Shown here piece by piece: positions 30,738-42,309 of a stretch of 64,000 nt of DNA (the stretch's first letter is position 1; every line of letters begins with the position of its first letter). The stretch spans positions 56,135,703 to 56,199,702 of the forward strand of contig CAMGYJ010000002.1 in assembly GCA_946122785.1 (NCBI GenBank), read 5' to 3'. Both the position numbers and the translations under genes were made by a program. The stretch is from Linum tenue. Lineage: Eukaryota; Streptophyta; Magnoliopsida; Malpighiales; Linaceae. The notes below the pieces were generated by a model. The model saw only the letters and a program-made list of their open reading frames with translations, was not told the DNA's origin and made no database searches.

Positions 30738-32489
30738 GTCGCCACTCTCGTGGAAGGGGTGGCCGATTTAATGGCCGCACCACACAAGGCTTGTATCGAC
30801 CCAATTATTTCAGCCCGTGTTTACAGGTTTACTTGGTGGTGGGCCTTCCAGCCCAAAATCTATTATTTGTCACAATTGTGGAGGAAGAGGGCATATTCAA
30901 CCCAATTGTCCTAGTCCATTTTCTCAATACAAGCCCAATTATACACCTGGCCCAACCTCTCACCTAATCCAAGCTTCTCATTCAACCCACTCCTCTCAAC
31001 AATAGTTAATGAATTTCAGTGCTAATCATCACTTGACATCGGATTTCGATAATTTGGCCCAAGTCACCTTTGACAATGGTAAAACCCTCTCAATCTCTCA
31101 TTTTGGCTCTGCTCATGCTTTTGTTTCTGATTATTCTCTTTCACTCCATAATATTCATCGTTTTCAAAATTATCTTCATAATCTTCTTTCGGTGAGCTCC
31201 CTTACACGTTCTAATCTCATTATAATTGAATTTTTTACTCATATTTTGTAATCAAGAACCACCACACGAAGCACGAAGATCGACCTCCTCCGACCTTTGG
31301 CATTAGCGTCTTGGTCGCACCAATCTTCGTTCTGTGTAGCATCTACTATCTAGTCATCAAATAAAGTACAATAATCATTCTACTTATTTATGTCATGGTT
31401 GTTCCATTAGCAAAATTCATAAAATTTTATTCCCTTCTTCATCATATCGTGCATATGCACCCATAGAACTTATATGTCGTGATCTTTGGGGCCCTGGTCT
31501 TGTTCTTTATATGATCATCAATCGTATTATGTTTTACTCTATGATCGTTACAGTAAGTTTAGCTAGATATATTTTATTCAATATAAATCCCAGCTTCTGA
31601 GTGTGTTTGTTCAATTATGTCAACTGGTTGAAAAATTCTTCGGCCTTCCCATCAAAATTTCCAATCCGATTGGGGAGGTGAATACCAAGCTTTAACTTCT
31701 TATCTTACGACAAATTGTATTGTTTAGCGGTTTTCGTGTTTCTATACTCCTGAATAAAATGGTTATGCTGAACGAAAACATCGCCATATAGTCAACAATG
31801 GTCTTGCCATGTTACATCATGCTCAAGTTCCCATCAAATATTGGCATGTCGCCTTTGACACGTCTTTCTATCTTATTAATCCTACTCCTACTCCCCTTCT
31901 TAAAAAAAAAAATATATTCGATATCTTATTCAAACAATCGCATGGCATTCTCAATCTTCATGATTTTGGTTGTTTGTACTATCCGTGGCTTCGTCCTCGC
32001 ACCTCTCATAAACTACTACCTCGTTCTATTTCGTATGTCTTTATGGGTTACAGTAAATTGCAATAAGGTTACTCATGTTTTGATCAGTCCTCCGACCGCA
32101 TTTATGTGAGTCGTCATATATTGTTTGATGAACATACCTTCTCCTTCTATGATCCACAATCCTCAGCATTTGACTCAATTCCCCGCACTATTTCTTGACC
32201 ACCCAATTCCATTACCCAGCCCACCATTATTACCAAGCCCACCCACTATACCACAGTCCGTCCCTATTCACGATACCACCTTCATTCTCCAATCCACAAG
32301 CCCGCCTACCTATTCTCCTCTCCCTTCCTCTGCTGGCCCATCTCTTCAAACTCCATCCTCTCCACACCTGACCCACCACTAATACAACCTCCCGAAACTC
32401 ACCTGCCCGAAAATAACCTTATCCCCCGTATGGAAGGGATTTATGAGATTGTTTTTAAATAAAAATATGACATGACTCCAGGTGATATG

Positions 32490-32706
32490 ATATGTGTAGT
32501 TGGAGTTGACGTTTAAGTTGAGATGGCATCCAAATTAGCGTAACGTTAATCTAACTGACGAGATCTTTAACACCGTTAAAATTTTAAACAAAAATTGTTA
32601 GATTTGTCAACCAACCATCCAAAATCTAACTATTTAGTGTATTTCTCAAAAATTGGTTATTATTGTCAGAACTTTGATAATTGTAACTATGCAGGTGAAT
32701 TTTGTC
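32490..32706. mobile_element. decayed MULE terminus
   Basis: The series gatggcatcc, taacgttaatcta, ctgacg, tttaacaccgttaaa and the end ggtgaattttgtc parallels, in order, the right-hand end of the MULE at 24493 (read gtgtattttgcc). The opposite terminus was not found. Confidence 0.5.
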
Positions 32707-33638
32707 GTTTGCTTGAGGGTTTTGGTCATGGATTTGGTCATGGAAATATATCCATCATGGACTTGAACCGAAATTCATCGTTTGCCTTAGGGAATTAGGG
32801 AGATGGAATTTGTGGGGCCCACCACTTTTGGGGTTCCAAATCCGTGGACCCCACGGACTTGGAAGTTCCACCTCTTGAGGTGGAATTTGGGTGATGGATT
32901 AAAATCCATGATGGTAAATTACCTTTCTACCCTTAATTATTTCTTTGATTACAAATTTGTCCTACTTTAATTCAATGGTCATGCAACTGTAAACTTTTAT
33001 AATTTCGTATTTTATAAATATGAGAATTTATCATTTCATTTTGTAATATCGTATTTTATTTAAATATGAATGTATATGTGATTTGTTAGATTCACCTAGA
33101 AACACTTTATGCTCATCTTGTACATTATTATTTGATTGATTGTCGGATTCCACATCGGTGAGTTAGCAAGAAGATGATGAGTTGTAGCAATAAAGCGAGC
33201 AATTGGCTGCAATTGATACATAATGTTGCGTACATTATTAGATGAATTGTTTTTTTAAGAAGGATTATTAGATGAATTTTTAATTAGTGCCAAGATGAAT
33301 TGTTAATTAGTGCCATATTGTAATACATTTCTATATTTGTAGTTGAATTATTAATCCACATAGTGGTAAATATTTTAAAATTTCTTTCTATATTTTGGAT
33401 TAGTTTTAAATGAAAGATTTGGATTATAATATAAAAATATAATTAAATAAGGGTAACTAGGTAATTTGTATTTAATATCCACAAATCTAATCAAAGAAAG
33501 TCCATAATCAAATCCATCAAGCAAACAATAGATTTGTTCAAATCCATAATGCCACCAAATCCATCATATATCCATGGTTTTCCGAAACCCAAGTTTTACC
33601 AAAACCCTCATTTTTCAAATCCATGAAACAAACAACCC
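32707..33638. mobile_element. MITE related to the one at 8185
   Basis: The left end gtttgcttgagggttttgg and the right end (inverted) gggttgtttgtttcatgg flank AT-rich DNA with catggatttgg motifs and a palindromic ccaaatccgtgg/ccacggacttgg segment near 32835. It abuts the MULE end at 32706. I see no clear target duplication. Confidence 0.55.
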
Positions 33639-34215
33639 GTAAATGAACTTGTATGTTTTTTCAGATCCATCGTTTTTTTTAATCCCTACTCACACACATT
33701 ATTGAGGATAAACACATGACGTGGAGGATTGTAATTTGATAGCCGACCAAAACCGTACAACAGAGATATCGTAGGAGAGGGAGGACTCATGTCATCATTA
33801 GTTTTCTATTGTTTCTTTTTATAATTATTCTCCGATCAGCAGCTCATCAGCCATCTCATTGTTCCGACTCCGAGCCTTCTTTTCCACAAATGCCGAAATT
33901 TTGTCCAAAATTTAATGCGTTCGCAACTCGTAACCCTGTCGTTAAGCTTTCCTAAAGCTTTCCTTCGCGTTCGGGTTTCTCTTTCACCAGTCGTCACCGC
34001 CATTTCTCCTCCTTCCAACTACCTTTTGCAAAGCAATACAGTTAGATTATATCCCCTTCCACTTTCTTCCTCGCCTTTTCTCTTCCAAGTTATTCCCCTT
34101 ATACATTTGCCACGCGGAATCGCCAGATCTCGTCGACTCGTCTTCAAATGCGTATGATCAACTGACCGCCGTGATAAGGACAAAGGGTAGCGGCAGAGCA
34201 ATTCTGTAACCGATT
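33639..34215. promoter_or_regulatory. upstream region of the esterase gene
   Basis: Pyrimidine-rich, no coding region recognised. The promoter and 5' UTR must lie here because a MITE ends at 33638, but I cannot fix a start site. Confidence 0.35.
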
Positions 34216-36835
34216 ATGGAGAACGGAACCGCCCAGAACGGGACTGTGCATAACGCTGTCTGCTCGTCGCAATCGGCAAACGGAAGCTGCGAAGTCTGGA
34301 GCTGTAACGAATCCGATTCTTCTTCTGCTGATCATCTCGTCATCATGGTCCACGGCATCCTTGGCAGGTTAGACGCTTCGAATTCTTATTTGGGTTTTTG
34401 TTGATCTTGAATTTTGCTGCTCTTCCATGGCTCTGTTCAAATCGATGCTTGATGGCGGTTTCTTGCGCTTGGATGATCAAGTCAGTTAATTCTGTTTTCT
34501 TTTCTGATCAACAAGAGGACAGTTCTCCATCTTAATGCTTGAATTGGTAGGTTATGAAATTGGTTGATTCTGTCTTCATTATGGCCTTTCAGCTCCAATG
34601 ACTGGAAGTATGCAGCTGAGCGGTTCGTTAGAAATCTGCCGGATAAAGTGTTTGTTCATTGTAAGTGTCCCCCCGTGTCTTCTGGGCATGCAGGCACTTT
34701 TGGATCTGAGTTAAAAAAGCAATGCACTTTCAGTTATATCATTTAGCTTCACTCAAAACCCCAAAAGTTTAGCTTCACTGATGGGGTTTGCTTCTGACAT
34801 TCTGTAGGTAGTGAGAAAAACATGTATAGGCTGACTCTCGATGGGGTGGATGTGATGGGTGAACGGTTGGCCCAGGAGGTTAGTTTCAGTGCCTCTAGGA
34901 ATGGCTTTTAGTTGATTGTTAAGCTTCCACATGTTTTCCTTTCTGCAACTTTGTCACTGAAGTATGGATTTTGGGTAATGCAGTCCTGATGCTTGGCTGA
35001 ACATGTGAATTACAGGTCCTCGAAGTGATTCAAAAAAACCCAAATTTACAGAAGATTTCTTTTGTTGCACATTCAGTAGGAGGACTAGTTGCAAGGTATG
35101 CTATCGGGAGATTGTATAGGGGCCCTAGGGAAGATGATGCAGAGGAACCAAATGCCAATCCGAATAAAGAACAGCCGAGAGCCACAATAGGTGGCCTGGA
35201 GGCTGTCAATTTCATTACTGTTGCTACCCCTCACCTTGGTTCTAGGGGCAATAAGCAGGTAACCATTAGTTCTCAGTAACATAGCTATTGATTGCTGACC
35301 TTAGAAATATCCAATGAAGCCTAGAAAAATGTTTCCCAGCACTGATAAATATTGTTGTTTCCGGTTTGCTAATTAAACAAGGCAATGAAACTGAACTCAA
35401 TTGACTCGCCAACTTAAATTTTCCAATGCTATAGATTGTGCAGACCATTGTGTGTGCTAGTCTCATCCAAGCCTGGGGTGTATGAATGAGAGCATCATAT
35501 GTTGTACAAGTCGAAGTGGAACTAGAATCTGAACTGCAGGTCTCGTATCAGATTGAACGAGTTCTCTTTTAATCTTATGCATTAGTCATGTGTAAGCTTT
35601 TGTTGAAGTGTAAAGCGTCCAATAAATGAGTGTCTTATTAACACAGTTGCTCGTCCATTTCATTCAAGGAAATGTTTTAACTTGCAGGTACCATTTCTTT
35701 TTGGTTTAAATGCCTTGGAGAAAGCTGCAGGACTTGTTATTCATTGGATATTTAGGAGAACAGGTCAACATCTATTTCTTGTAGACAACGATGAGGGGAA
35801 ACCTCCATTACTTAAGCGGATGATAGAAGATTTTGGTGACCTTAACTTCATGTATACCACTTGTCTCATACTCGACTTATGTTGTATGTTATTTAGTTGT
35901 TCCTATCTCTATCTTCAATGTGCCAAAAGATTGTCATATTCAATACAGGCGTCTTGATTTTTCAGGTCTGCATTGCGGACATTCAAACGTCGGGTGGTGT
36001 ATTCAAATGTTGGCTATGACCGTATCCTTTCTTATGCTGTTGTTGGATTATTATGATTAAAACAGTTGTCCAGTATATTTTATTGGTTTCTTTGACGAGA
36101 TTCAATGCAGACATTGTGGGGTGGAGAACGTCTTCAATTAGGAGGAATAACGAACTACCAAAGGTACTTACGGTTACCATTCTCTATCATGTTTTGAGTT
36201 TGCTGCTTTTCTTGTGTGATACCCCTGATCCTTGTACTATATTTGTGTCAGTGGGAGGATTGTTTAAATGAGAAATACCCACATGTGGTTCATGAAGAAC
36301 ATTGCAAGGCCTGTGATGAAACTGATCTGGCTGAGCCCTTCTCAACAGATGATAAATTTGACAAGATAGAAGGTCTGTTGTGATTCTCAACATGTTGATG
36401 ATATTATTGTATGAATCTAGCAAGATATGATGACTTTTTCATAACCAGAATGCCTTGCATAAGTTATGGTTGATCCTTATCAAATTACAAGCTCTCTATT
36501 TCAGAAATATGCTAATTAAAACAACGTTTATTCGTGCAGAGGAGTTAGTGACGGGTTTGTCACGAGTGTCATGGGAAAAAATAGATGTGAGCTTCCACAC
36601 AAGCAGGCTGAGATTAGCTGCTCATAGTGTTATCCAGGTAAGTATGTTCGCCCTATTTACCCAGAAATCGGATAAGCAACACACTATTTCCTTCCCCATT
36701 CCTGAAGGGTCATCTTGAAAATGAACCAAAGGGCGAGACGTTTGTTTGTTGGATTAATTTCAGGTGAAAGATGAGAGCATGCACATTGAAGGGGCAGATG
36801 TTGTGCAGCACTTGATTGACCATTTTGTTCTGTAA
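34216..36835 (+). CDS. DUF676-type serine esterase / lipase-like alpha-beta hydrolase, 10 exons
   Basis: Exons: 34216-34367, 34593-34660, 34808-34878, 35016-35258, 35688-35851, 35966-36021, 36111-36163, 36252-36372, 36540-36637, 36764-36835. They are GT-AG throughout, in agreeing phases, and total 1098 bp, giving 365 aa. After a Ser/Asn-rich N-terminus of about 38 residues comes HLVIMVHGILG, the oxyanion-hole strand of the fold. The nucleophile serine sits in VAHSVGGL near residue 120. ATPHLGS, the family's conserved GNKQVPFLFG and DHIVGWR, a likely catalytic His, follow. The C-terminus ends in a conserved DVVQHLIDHFVL-type helix. Plants have several such uncharacterised hydrolases (Arabidopsis At4g25770 and At5g51180 type). 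Substrate unknown; a cytosolic or membrane-associated lipid or ester hydrolase is inferred. No signal peptide or TM is seen. Confidence 0.93.
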
Positions 36836-37601
36836 TCGAATGAATCCCGAACCCTAACTTAAACGGTGAGGTAGGGAACATAAAGGTGCTTGTAACCTTT
36901 CATCCCGTTTGCACCGTCAGACCATTTTATCTGGAAATTTCGACTGCAGTGCTTGAAGATCTTGGTTGTGCCCGCTGAAGCTCAAGCAATGCTGTGAAGT
37001 ACTGGGAATTTTTGTATGATCGTTTACGAACTGATGTATTTTATATTGTATACGTGTGCATGATAATGCTATGAAATAATTGCTTACCTACAGGCTACAG
37101 CTCAATTTTGTTTCATTCTGTTTTCATCTCGTACAATACGAAGCTTCATCTCACAAACCTAAATGAAATTTACACGTCTTAGATTCATGAAACGCGATCT
37201 TATAGACTTGCGTAAGGAATAACAAAGGTGATTAAATCCTAACCTCAAAATTGGATTTGTTGAGACAATACGCCCGAAACCCAATTACCCGCGTTACTCG
37301 GTCCAGATAAGAAAAGGACTACGTGTTCGGGTACATCTGCCCAAGCCCAAATTGGATGCGTGGAGACAAACAAGGATAAAAGCGGCAGTGACAGAAATGA
37401 CGTCATGCGTTGTTCAAGGCAGTACGTTGTTGTGAGGAATAAGGTTGGGCCGCCGAGTGGTTAATCTACTCTTTCATATTGATCCACCCGCAAATAATTT
37501 GAACTATAGCAGGTGGGTGATTGATGTGGGTGGATTGCGAATATTTCCTATATGTACTTATACGTGAGGGTGGTGGTTGGATTGCGGACACCCAAATGAT
37601 A
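36836..37601. other. 3' flank of the esterase gene, nothing else seen
   Basis: Contains the probable 3' UTR (tgaaataatt near 37070) and no coding or repeat feature I recognise. Confidence 0.5.
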
Positions 37602-37609
37602 GGATTGGC

Positions 37610-38032
37610 TAGGATTGGCTATGTGGTCCGGGTTTTTTGGTTTTACCCGAAATTGGACCGTATAACTCGGACCGAGACCGGATCGGGACCGGATGCTAAG
37701 CAATCCAATCCAATCCAATTTTTGGACTTAGATTTGAGATAAAAAAAAACCGTTCGGGACCGGATCGAAAACTGGTTAAAGATCGGATAAGAGAGCTTCA
37801 CACCCAAAACTTAAGGATAATTTGCATAAAACGGTCACAAACATTTGCACTTAGTACAAAAGTTAACCAACTCCTCACCCTTTCAGGCCTTAGGCCACTC
37901 AAATCCCCACAAGCTCAATATAAAATCAAGACCGAATTGGGAGCGGAACGGGTCAAGACCGGACTGTATCCAATCTAATCTTTGGTTCTTATATTTTCAA
38001 AAAAACCGGACAGGATCGTATAGCCACCCCTA
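37610..38032. mobile_element. hAT-type MITE with GGTCCGG arrays, copy 2, 423 bp
   Basis: The ends are taggattggctatgtgg and, inverted, taggggtggctatacg. Target duplication ggattggc / agattggc (7 of 8) lies at 37602-37609 and 38033-38040. The core (37800-37930, containing cccaaaacttaaggataa) is nearly identical to that at 49480-49600. Non-coding. Confidence 0.85.
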
Positions 38033-38296
38033 AGATTGGCAATGGATCGAATCGGGCCAGATTATGGCTATCCAATATCCACCCATCTAAATTTCGGGCA
38101 GGTATCGCGTGGGTATCATATGATAGATGGATAACATATCTCTCATCATATCCATGGATATTGGGCGGGTATCGTTGTACCTATGGATATTGGTCAATCC
38201 AAATCACCTACCTCGTAAATAATGAAAATTTTAACAGGTAAACCAAATTCAAAGTGCAGAAATTGGAAATCCTAAGAACAATTTCAGCGAGGAAAC

Positions 38297-39144
38297 TAGG
38301 GGTGGGAAACGGTGCGGTTGCGGTTAACTGCACCGCAATTTGCGGTTAACTGCAACCGCAAAGTGGCTATATTAGCCAACCGCAACCGCACTGCCCACGG
38401 TTAGCGGTTAACTGCTAACCGCAAAATGCGGTTAACGGTGCACCGCGGTTACCCGCATCACCAACCGTGAGAAGATGTGGAGAGGATGGCGGCCGGCGGC
38501 GTGCGCTGCTCCTTTGAGCGTCGACGCCGAACTCGAATCGAGCAGGGATGGCGGCGGTCGGCGGATGGATTTTTTTGCTCTTTGCTATCTTGCCTTTGGG
38601 AATTGCTTGTTGCTGGAAGAGAAGGGACGATGCCGGAATGGATTTTCTGGTCTCTGGGATTTATTGGACGTCGGACGAGAAGCCGAGAAGGGACGGTGGC
38701 GGAGAGGTTTCCGGACAACGAAGCTGGTTTGGAACAGTCGCGCAGTTGGAGTCGCGATGGTAGGGAGGAACTAGGATTTTCGTTCAATTTGGGAAAGGCG
38801 GAAAGGGAAAGTGATTCGCAGTTGGGGGAGGGGGGAGTAGGGTGGCCGGTTGGGAAGGCCAGAAGGGGTTGGGTGCTTGGGTTGGGAGTGGATTTGGGCC
38901 TGGGGTATGGTATTTTATTGGGCTGGTCTGGAAAATGAAATTGGTGGGCTGGGTTGCGGTTAGCATGCGGTTAGATGTGTTTACGGTTTCGGTTGCGGTT
39001 AAACCGCAAACCGCAAAACACTCAATATCTCCAACCGCGACCGCAAAAGAGGCTATTTTTGCGGTTTGCGGTTAACCACTAACCGCGCGGTTTCGATGCG
39101 GTTAGCGATTTAACCGCAACACCGCAACCGAATTCCCAGCCCTA
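38297..39144. mobile_element. hAT-type MITE with GCGGTTAACCGC arrays, 848 bp
   Basis: The ends are taggggtgggaaacgg and, inverted, tagggctgggaattcgg. A perfect 8-bp duplication, gaggaaac, lies at 38289-38296 and 39145-39152. Both subterminal regions hold dense ggttaaccgca/tgcggttaac arrays. The middle (38465-38900) is GC-rich with open frames of 100-150 codons, low-complexity and unrecognised. Confidence 0.92.
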
Positions 39145-39538
39145 GAGGAAACATGTTCCTTCTTTCAATTGTTTGCAACAAAGAAAGAACAAACATTCAT
39201 CAAGACATGCACCTTAGCTTAACCTATGGGAAGATAAAAACCGGAATCAAGAACTTCAGCTGAAACCGGAAAGTGGAAACGACTCACCATACCTACATTA
39301 CATGACAAATTCAAGACCAAGCATAATTCTGATGACTTGAATAACATAAAGCAACTTAAATGTCTGAGTACAACACATACATAAAAGGCCATGAATAATA
39401 GAACACTCACAAGAGCTCATTTTATAGGATGACAACTGGAGCTTGTTTTCTAAGCACGTAGAAATTTCAAGAGAAAATCAAATGTGCAATCACTCAGATT
39501 AAGATGTTAATTGTCGCGAGGGAGAGAATGCAAGGGGA

Positions 39539-40345
39539 TGCCGGAGAGTGATCGGGTCAGTAACCAATAGACCAATAATCATGCATCACATTAGTGCTCC
39601 TGCTTTCTCCTGTAAAGTCTTTAATTTTCACTCTTGAATCTTTAACGGATGATTTATCACTCGTTTTTTGTTTTAAGTTGGAATTTAATTTTTTTTGCAC
39701 CGTTAGATCAGATTAATTGTGCTCTTCAAAATGATATTCACTTTGATATATTTTTGGAACAAAAAAATTGAGCCATTTTTTATCAGTCTATACCATATGG
39801 TATTGACGGTTATTGACTGGTATTGAAATAAGAGCAAACCATAGTATGAACATACCAAGAATGTAGGATGGTTGAATACATGATAGTAGTAGTGTCATTT
39901 ACGACTTTCAACATTGTGTACCACAAGATACCACATCGTACCAGGGTGGTATTGTGTGGTATTTTTTGGTCCTGTAGTTTGTTCACCCATAAATTTGTAG
40001 ATCTAATATATCATGATTAACTCGTTCTTTCTGTGCAATTTTTTTCAAAAACGACTTAAAAAGAAGAAGATACTATATAGTATGCAGTTGGTAACTAGAG
40101 GCATGAAAAAAAATTTCTCAAAAAATATTGAAAATGGATCTCATTTTATAGAGCACAACGAATTCATTCCATATGTGCAAAAAAAATTTGAAATTCGAGT
40201 TAAAACGAAAAAGATATGAGACGATTAAGAAAACAAGTGGAAAAAATGTCTTTAATTCTCCAACTTTAGATCTAGATTTTCTGGACCCACTTAAAAGGAA
40301 GGGTCCAGATTTAGTTACTAATAGGTGCATAACCATGGGTTATGC
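39539..40345. repeat. dispersed repeat, copy 1
   Basis: Matches 63390-64000 in the same orientation over at least 550 bases. Shared strings include gttagatcagattaattgtg, ccatatggtattgac and ggtattttttggtcctgta. It is rich in the palindrome-like ggtattg/caataccacc. The copy ends by about 40345. No coding region or clear terminal repeat, so class unknown. Confidence 0.75.
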
Positions 40346-40380
40346 ACCGTATACGGAGCCGGGACGCCGGGATGGGGGTT

Positions 40381-40570
40381 TAGGGATTAACAATATACCG
40401 GGCGAGTTTGGGGCAGATATAATAATATCCATACCCGACTCATGCCCGAGAATTTGAAGTTGGGGATTCGCTCGAGCGCGACCCGAATCTTGTCAAGATG
40501 AGTTTTACCCGCATTGACCGGTTCGAGTTTGGGTGAATACCCGATCTGACGGGTTTTCTTGCCAACCCTA
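40381..40570. mobile_element. possible degraded hAT-type MITE
   Basis: The left tagggattaacaatataccggg and the right, inverted, tagggttggcaagaaaacccg bound 190 bases with ccgggc/cccgatc motifs. No target duplication, so low confidence. Confidence 0.35.
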
Positions 40571-40915
40571 CCGAATGATTCACACCTTATTTTCACAGGA
40601 CAGAAAATTTTCCTTGTTTATACTATAATATATTCGTCATATTTCCTTATATTTCACACACTCACCAACCACTTCTAAATGCAAAAACTATTTTTTTTGA
40701 ACTACTATTATTCATTGCAATGTTGTGTATATATATTGGGATGTGAATTACAAACTATTAATTAAATTGAAGTTGAAAAATGCATAAGTTTTCTCCACGT
40801 TATTGGTTGATGGAGTAATGAAAAATTTGATGCAAATACTATACAAATCCACAGGAGACAAAGTGAAAAGTGTTTAAATTTCTATAGTCTTACTAATGCG
40901 AGAAACTTATAATAA

Positions 40916-41440
40916 ATGGTAGTCAAATTTCTAAACAAACATGCAAATCAACCAAAACCCCCCATTTCCACAACCAATGTTGCAATTTCAAGCCACGAAC
41001 TTTCAATCACAACAATATCAACTGCAAGGTGGGCAAGGGTATTAACAACAACAACAACATCCCGACAAGATCTCCAAGCTCGAAGATCTTGTGGCCACCT
41101 TTGTAAGTTCGAGTTTTCAGAAGATTGAGAGGTTTATAGAAGTTGCTTAAGCAAGTTTTCCTCGGTTGAGGCAGGACTTAGAAGCCATCAAGTGAGTCTT
41201 CTAAACTTTGAGACCCAAATTGACAATCTCGTCGAAGTCCGCACCGAGATACCTCAATGAGCCCTACCTTCCCAAACCTTTGCAAATGGCCAAAGTCTTC
41301 GGAGGAGGTACTTGGAAGCTTGGCGAAGAGTTGTCGTCGATGGTAAAAACATTGCCAAATCTCCCCAAAACTTGGTCGAAGGGGCGCCTAAGGATGGGGA
41401 GCATGGGAATGTGGTTTGTTTGGAATTTGGGCACCCGTAA
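40916..41440 (+). pseudogene. Athila-like gypsy gag fragment
   Basis: The plus strand gives QLQFQATNFQSQQYQLQGG-like glutamine-rich sequence, then KISKLEDLVATFVSS and QKIERF, and then LRPKLTISSKS in one frame beside ETQIDNLVEV in another. This order is characteristic of the C-terminal gag of Athila-like elements. Stops and frame changes are frequent. The last 110 bases are an inverted match to 48820-48960. Confidence 0.55.
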
Positions 41441-42309
41441 GTAGATCAGATCTTAAAAAAGACCATCGAAGACGATGTTTTGCGGCAAGATTTTTTGCTT
41501 TTCCGGGGACAAATGAACTTCACGTCAGAGGTTTTCTGCTTTTCTGGTGACGAATGAACTTCACGTTTGATGTGAAGTTCACGCCCTTTATATACACCCC
41601 GAGGGGAGAGATCATCGTTTCTATGTTATTTTCACAATCTTAGGTTGTGAACATAACACAAAGCGTGATCTCAGCTCAAAACGGTGAGTGTTGGGTCGAC
41701 ATCACAGTGGAGTTAATTATCACTGGCTTAGCCAGTGAAAGTTACAAAGAAACCAAGAAGTGTGAAAATGGACATAAACCTTAGTGCATCTCGCATGCAG
41801 TGTGATTTTCAAGGTCTTGAAGCCATGAAAATCACACTTAAACCGTGTCGTGCGCTAAAACCTTAGATTTTTGGCTCATACCGCTTGCCTCTCATGCGAG
41901 AACACTCATTTTGAGACATTAATGGAGCATCTTTTGCAAAAAAATTAGATTCCAAAATTGGGGTGAGTCTCACACACATGTCTAACCTCGGTAGCAAGCA
42001 GTACCCACACAACAAGATAAAATGAAGTAAACCACTCATGACCAATAACCTCCGCAGTGCCACACTGCTCATTATAATGCACACCATAACAACGTCAAAC
42101 TTTTCAAAGCATAGTGAGTAGGATGGGGCAAAGTTATCGAATCATTGGCGAGTGAAAGGCGGACTGGAAATTTGACTAGTTTTGGGAGAGAGATAGAACT
42201 ATCACAAGGAATAGACAAGCACGCACAAACACAAACTCACCAAAGGTGAGGTTATTACACAAGCAAACTATTTATAGTTCACACAAAAAGAAAATGAACT
42301 AAGTAGTTG
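41441..42309. other. no gene; possibly LTR-derived
   Basis: It contains gtgatctcagctcaaaa (41667), similar to a string at 50728 inside the LTR-like block, and a cluster of acttcacg repeats at 41518-41585. I cannot define element ends. Confidence 0.4.

Larger units (their letters stand above)
28853..32430 (+). pseudogene. Ty1-copia relic: gag, zinc knuckle and integrase remnants
   Basis: Heavily broken frames on the plus strand. They show LTPSNYLLGRTKLQSLLQ and YVDCYEREQL (gag, 28853-29010), TEAELVTAVIDGLDEDYR and ISEQLHLR (29240-29385), a knuckle CHNCGGRGHIQPNC (30862-30903), and a spacer like the protease region (NHHLTSDFDNLAQ, NLLSV, 31020-31200). Then come integrase scraps, QQWSCHVT in one frame and PIKYWHVAFDTSFYLINPTP in another, and YPWLRPRTSHKLLPRS (31800-32025). 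The proline-rich linker ends near 32430. No reverse transcriptase or LTRs are seen. The TRIM-like element at 29464-30737 splits the gag between the glycine/glutamate stretch and the RGRGGRFNGR stretch. Much older than the copia element at 8628. Confidence 0.75.

Noticed and set aside
38475..38938. Coding exon in the GCGGTTAACCGC MITE
   Set aside because: Overlapping frames in all three phases with tryptophan/arginine-rich low-complexity translation; no recognisable domain.
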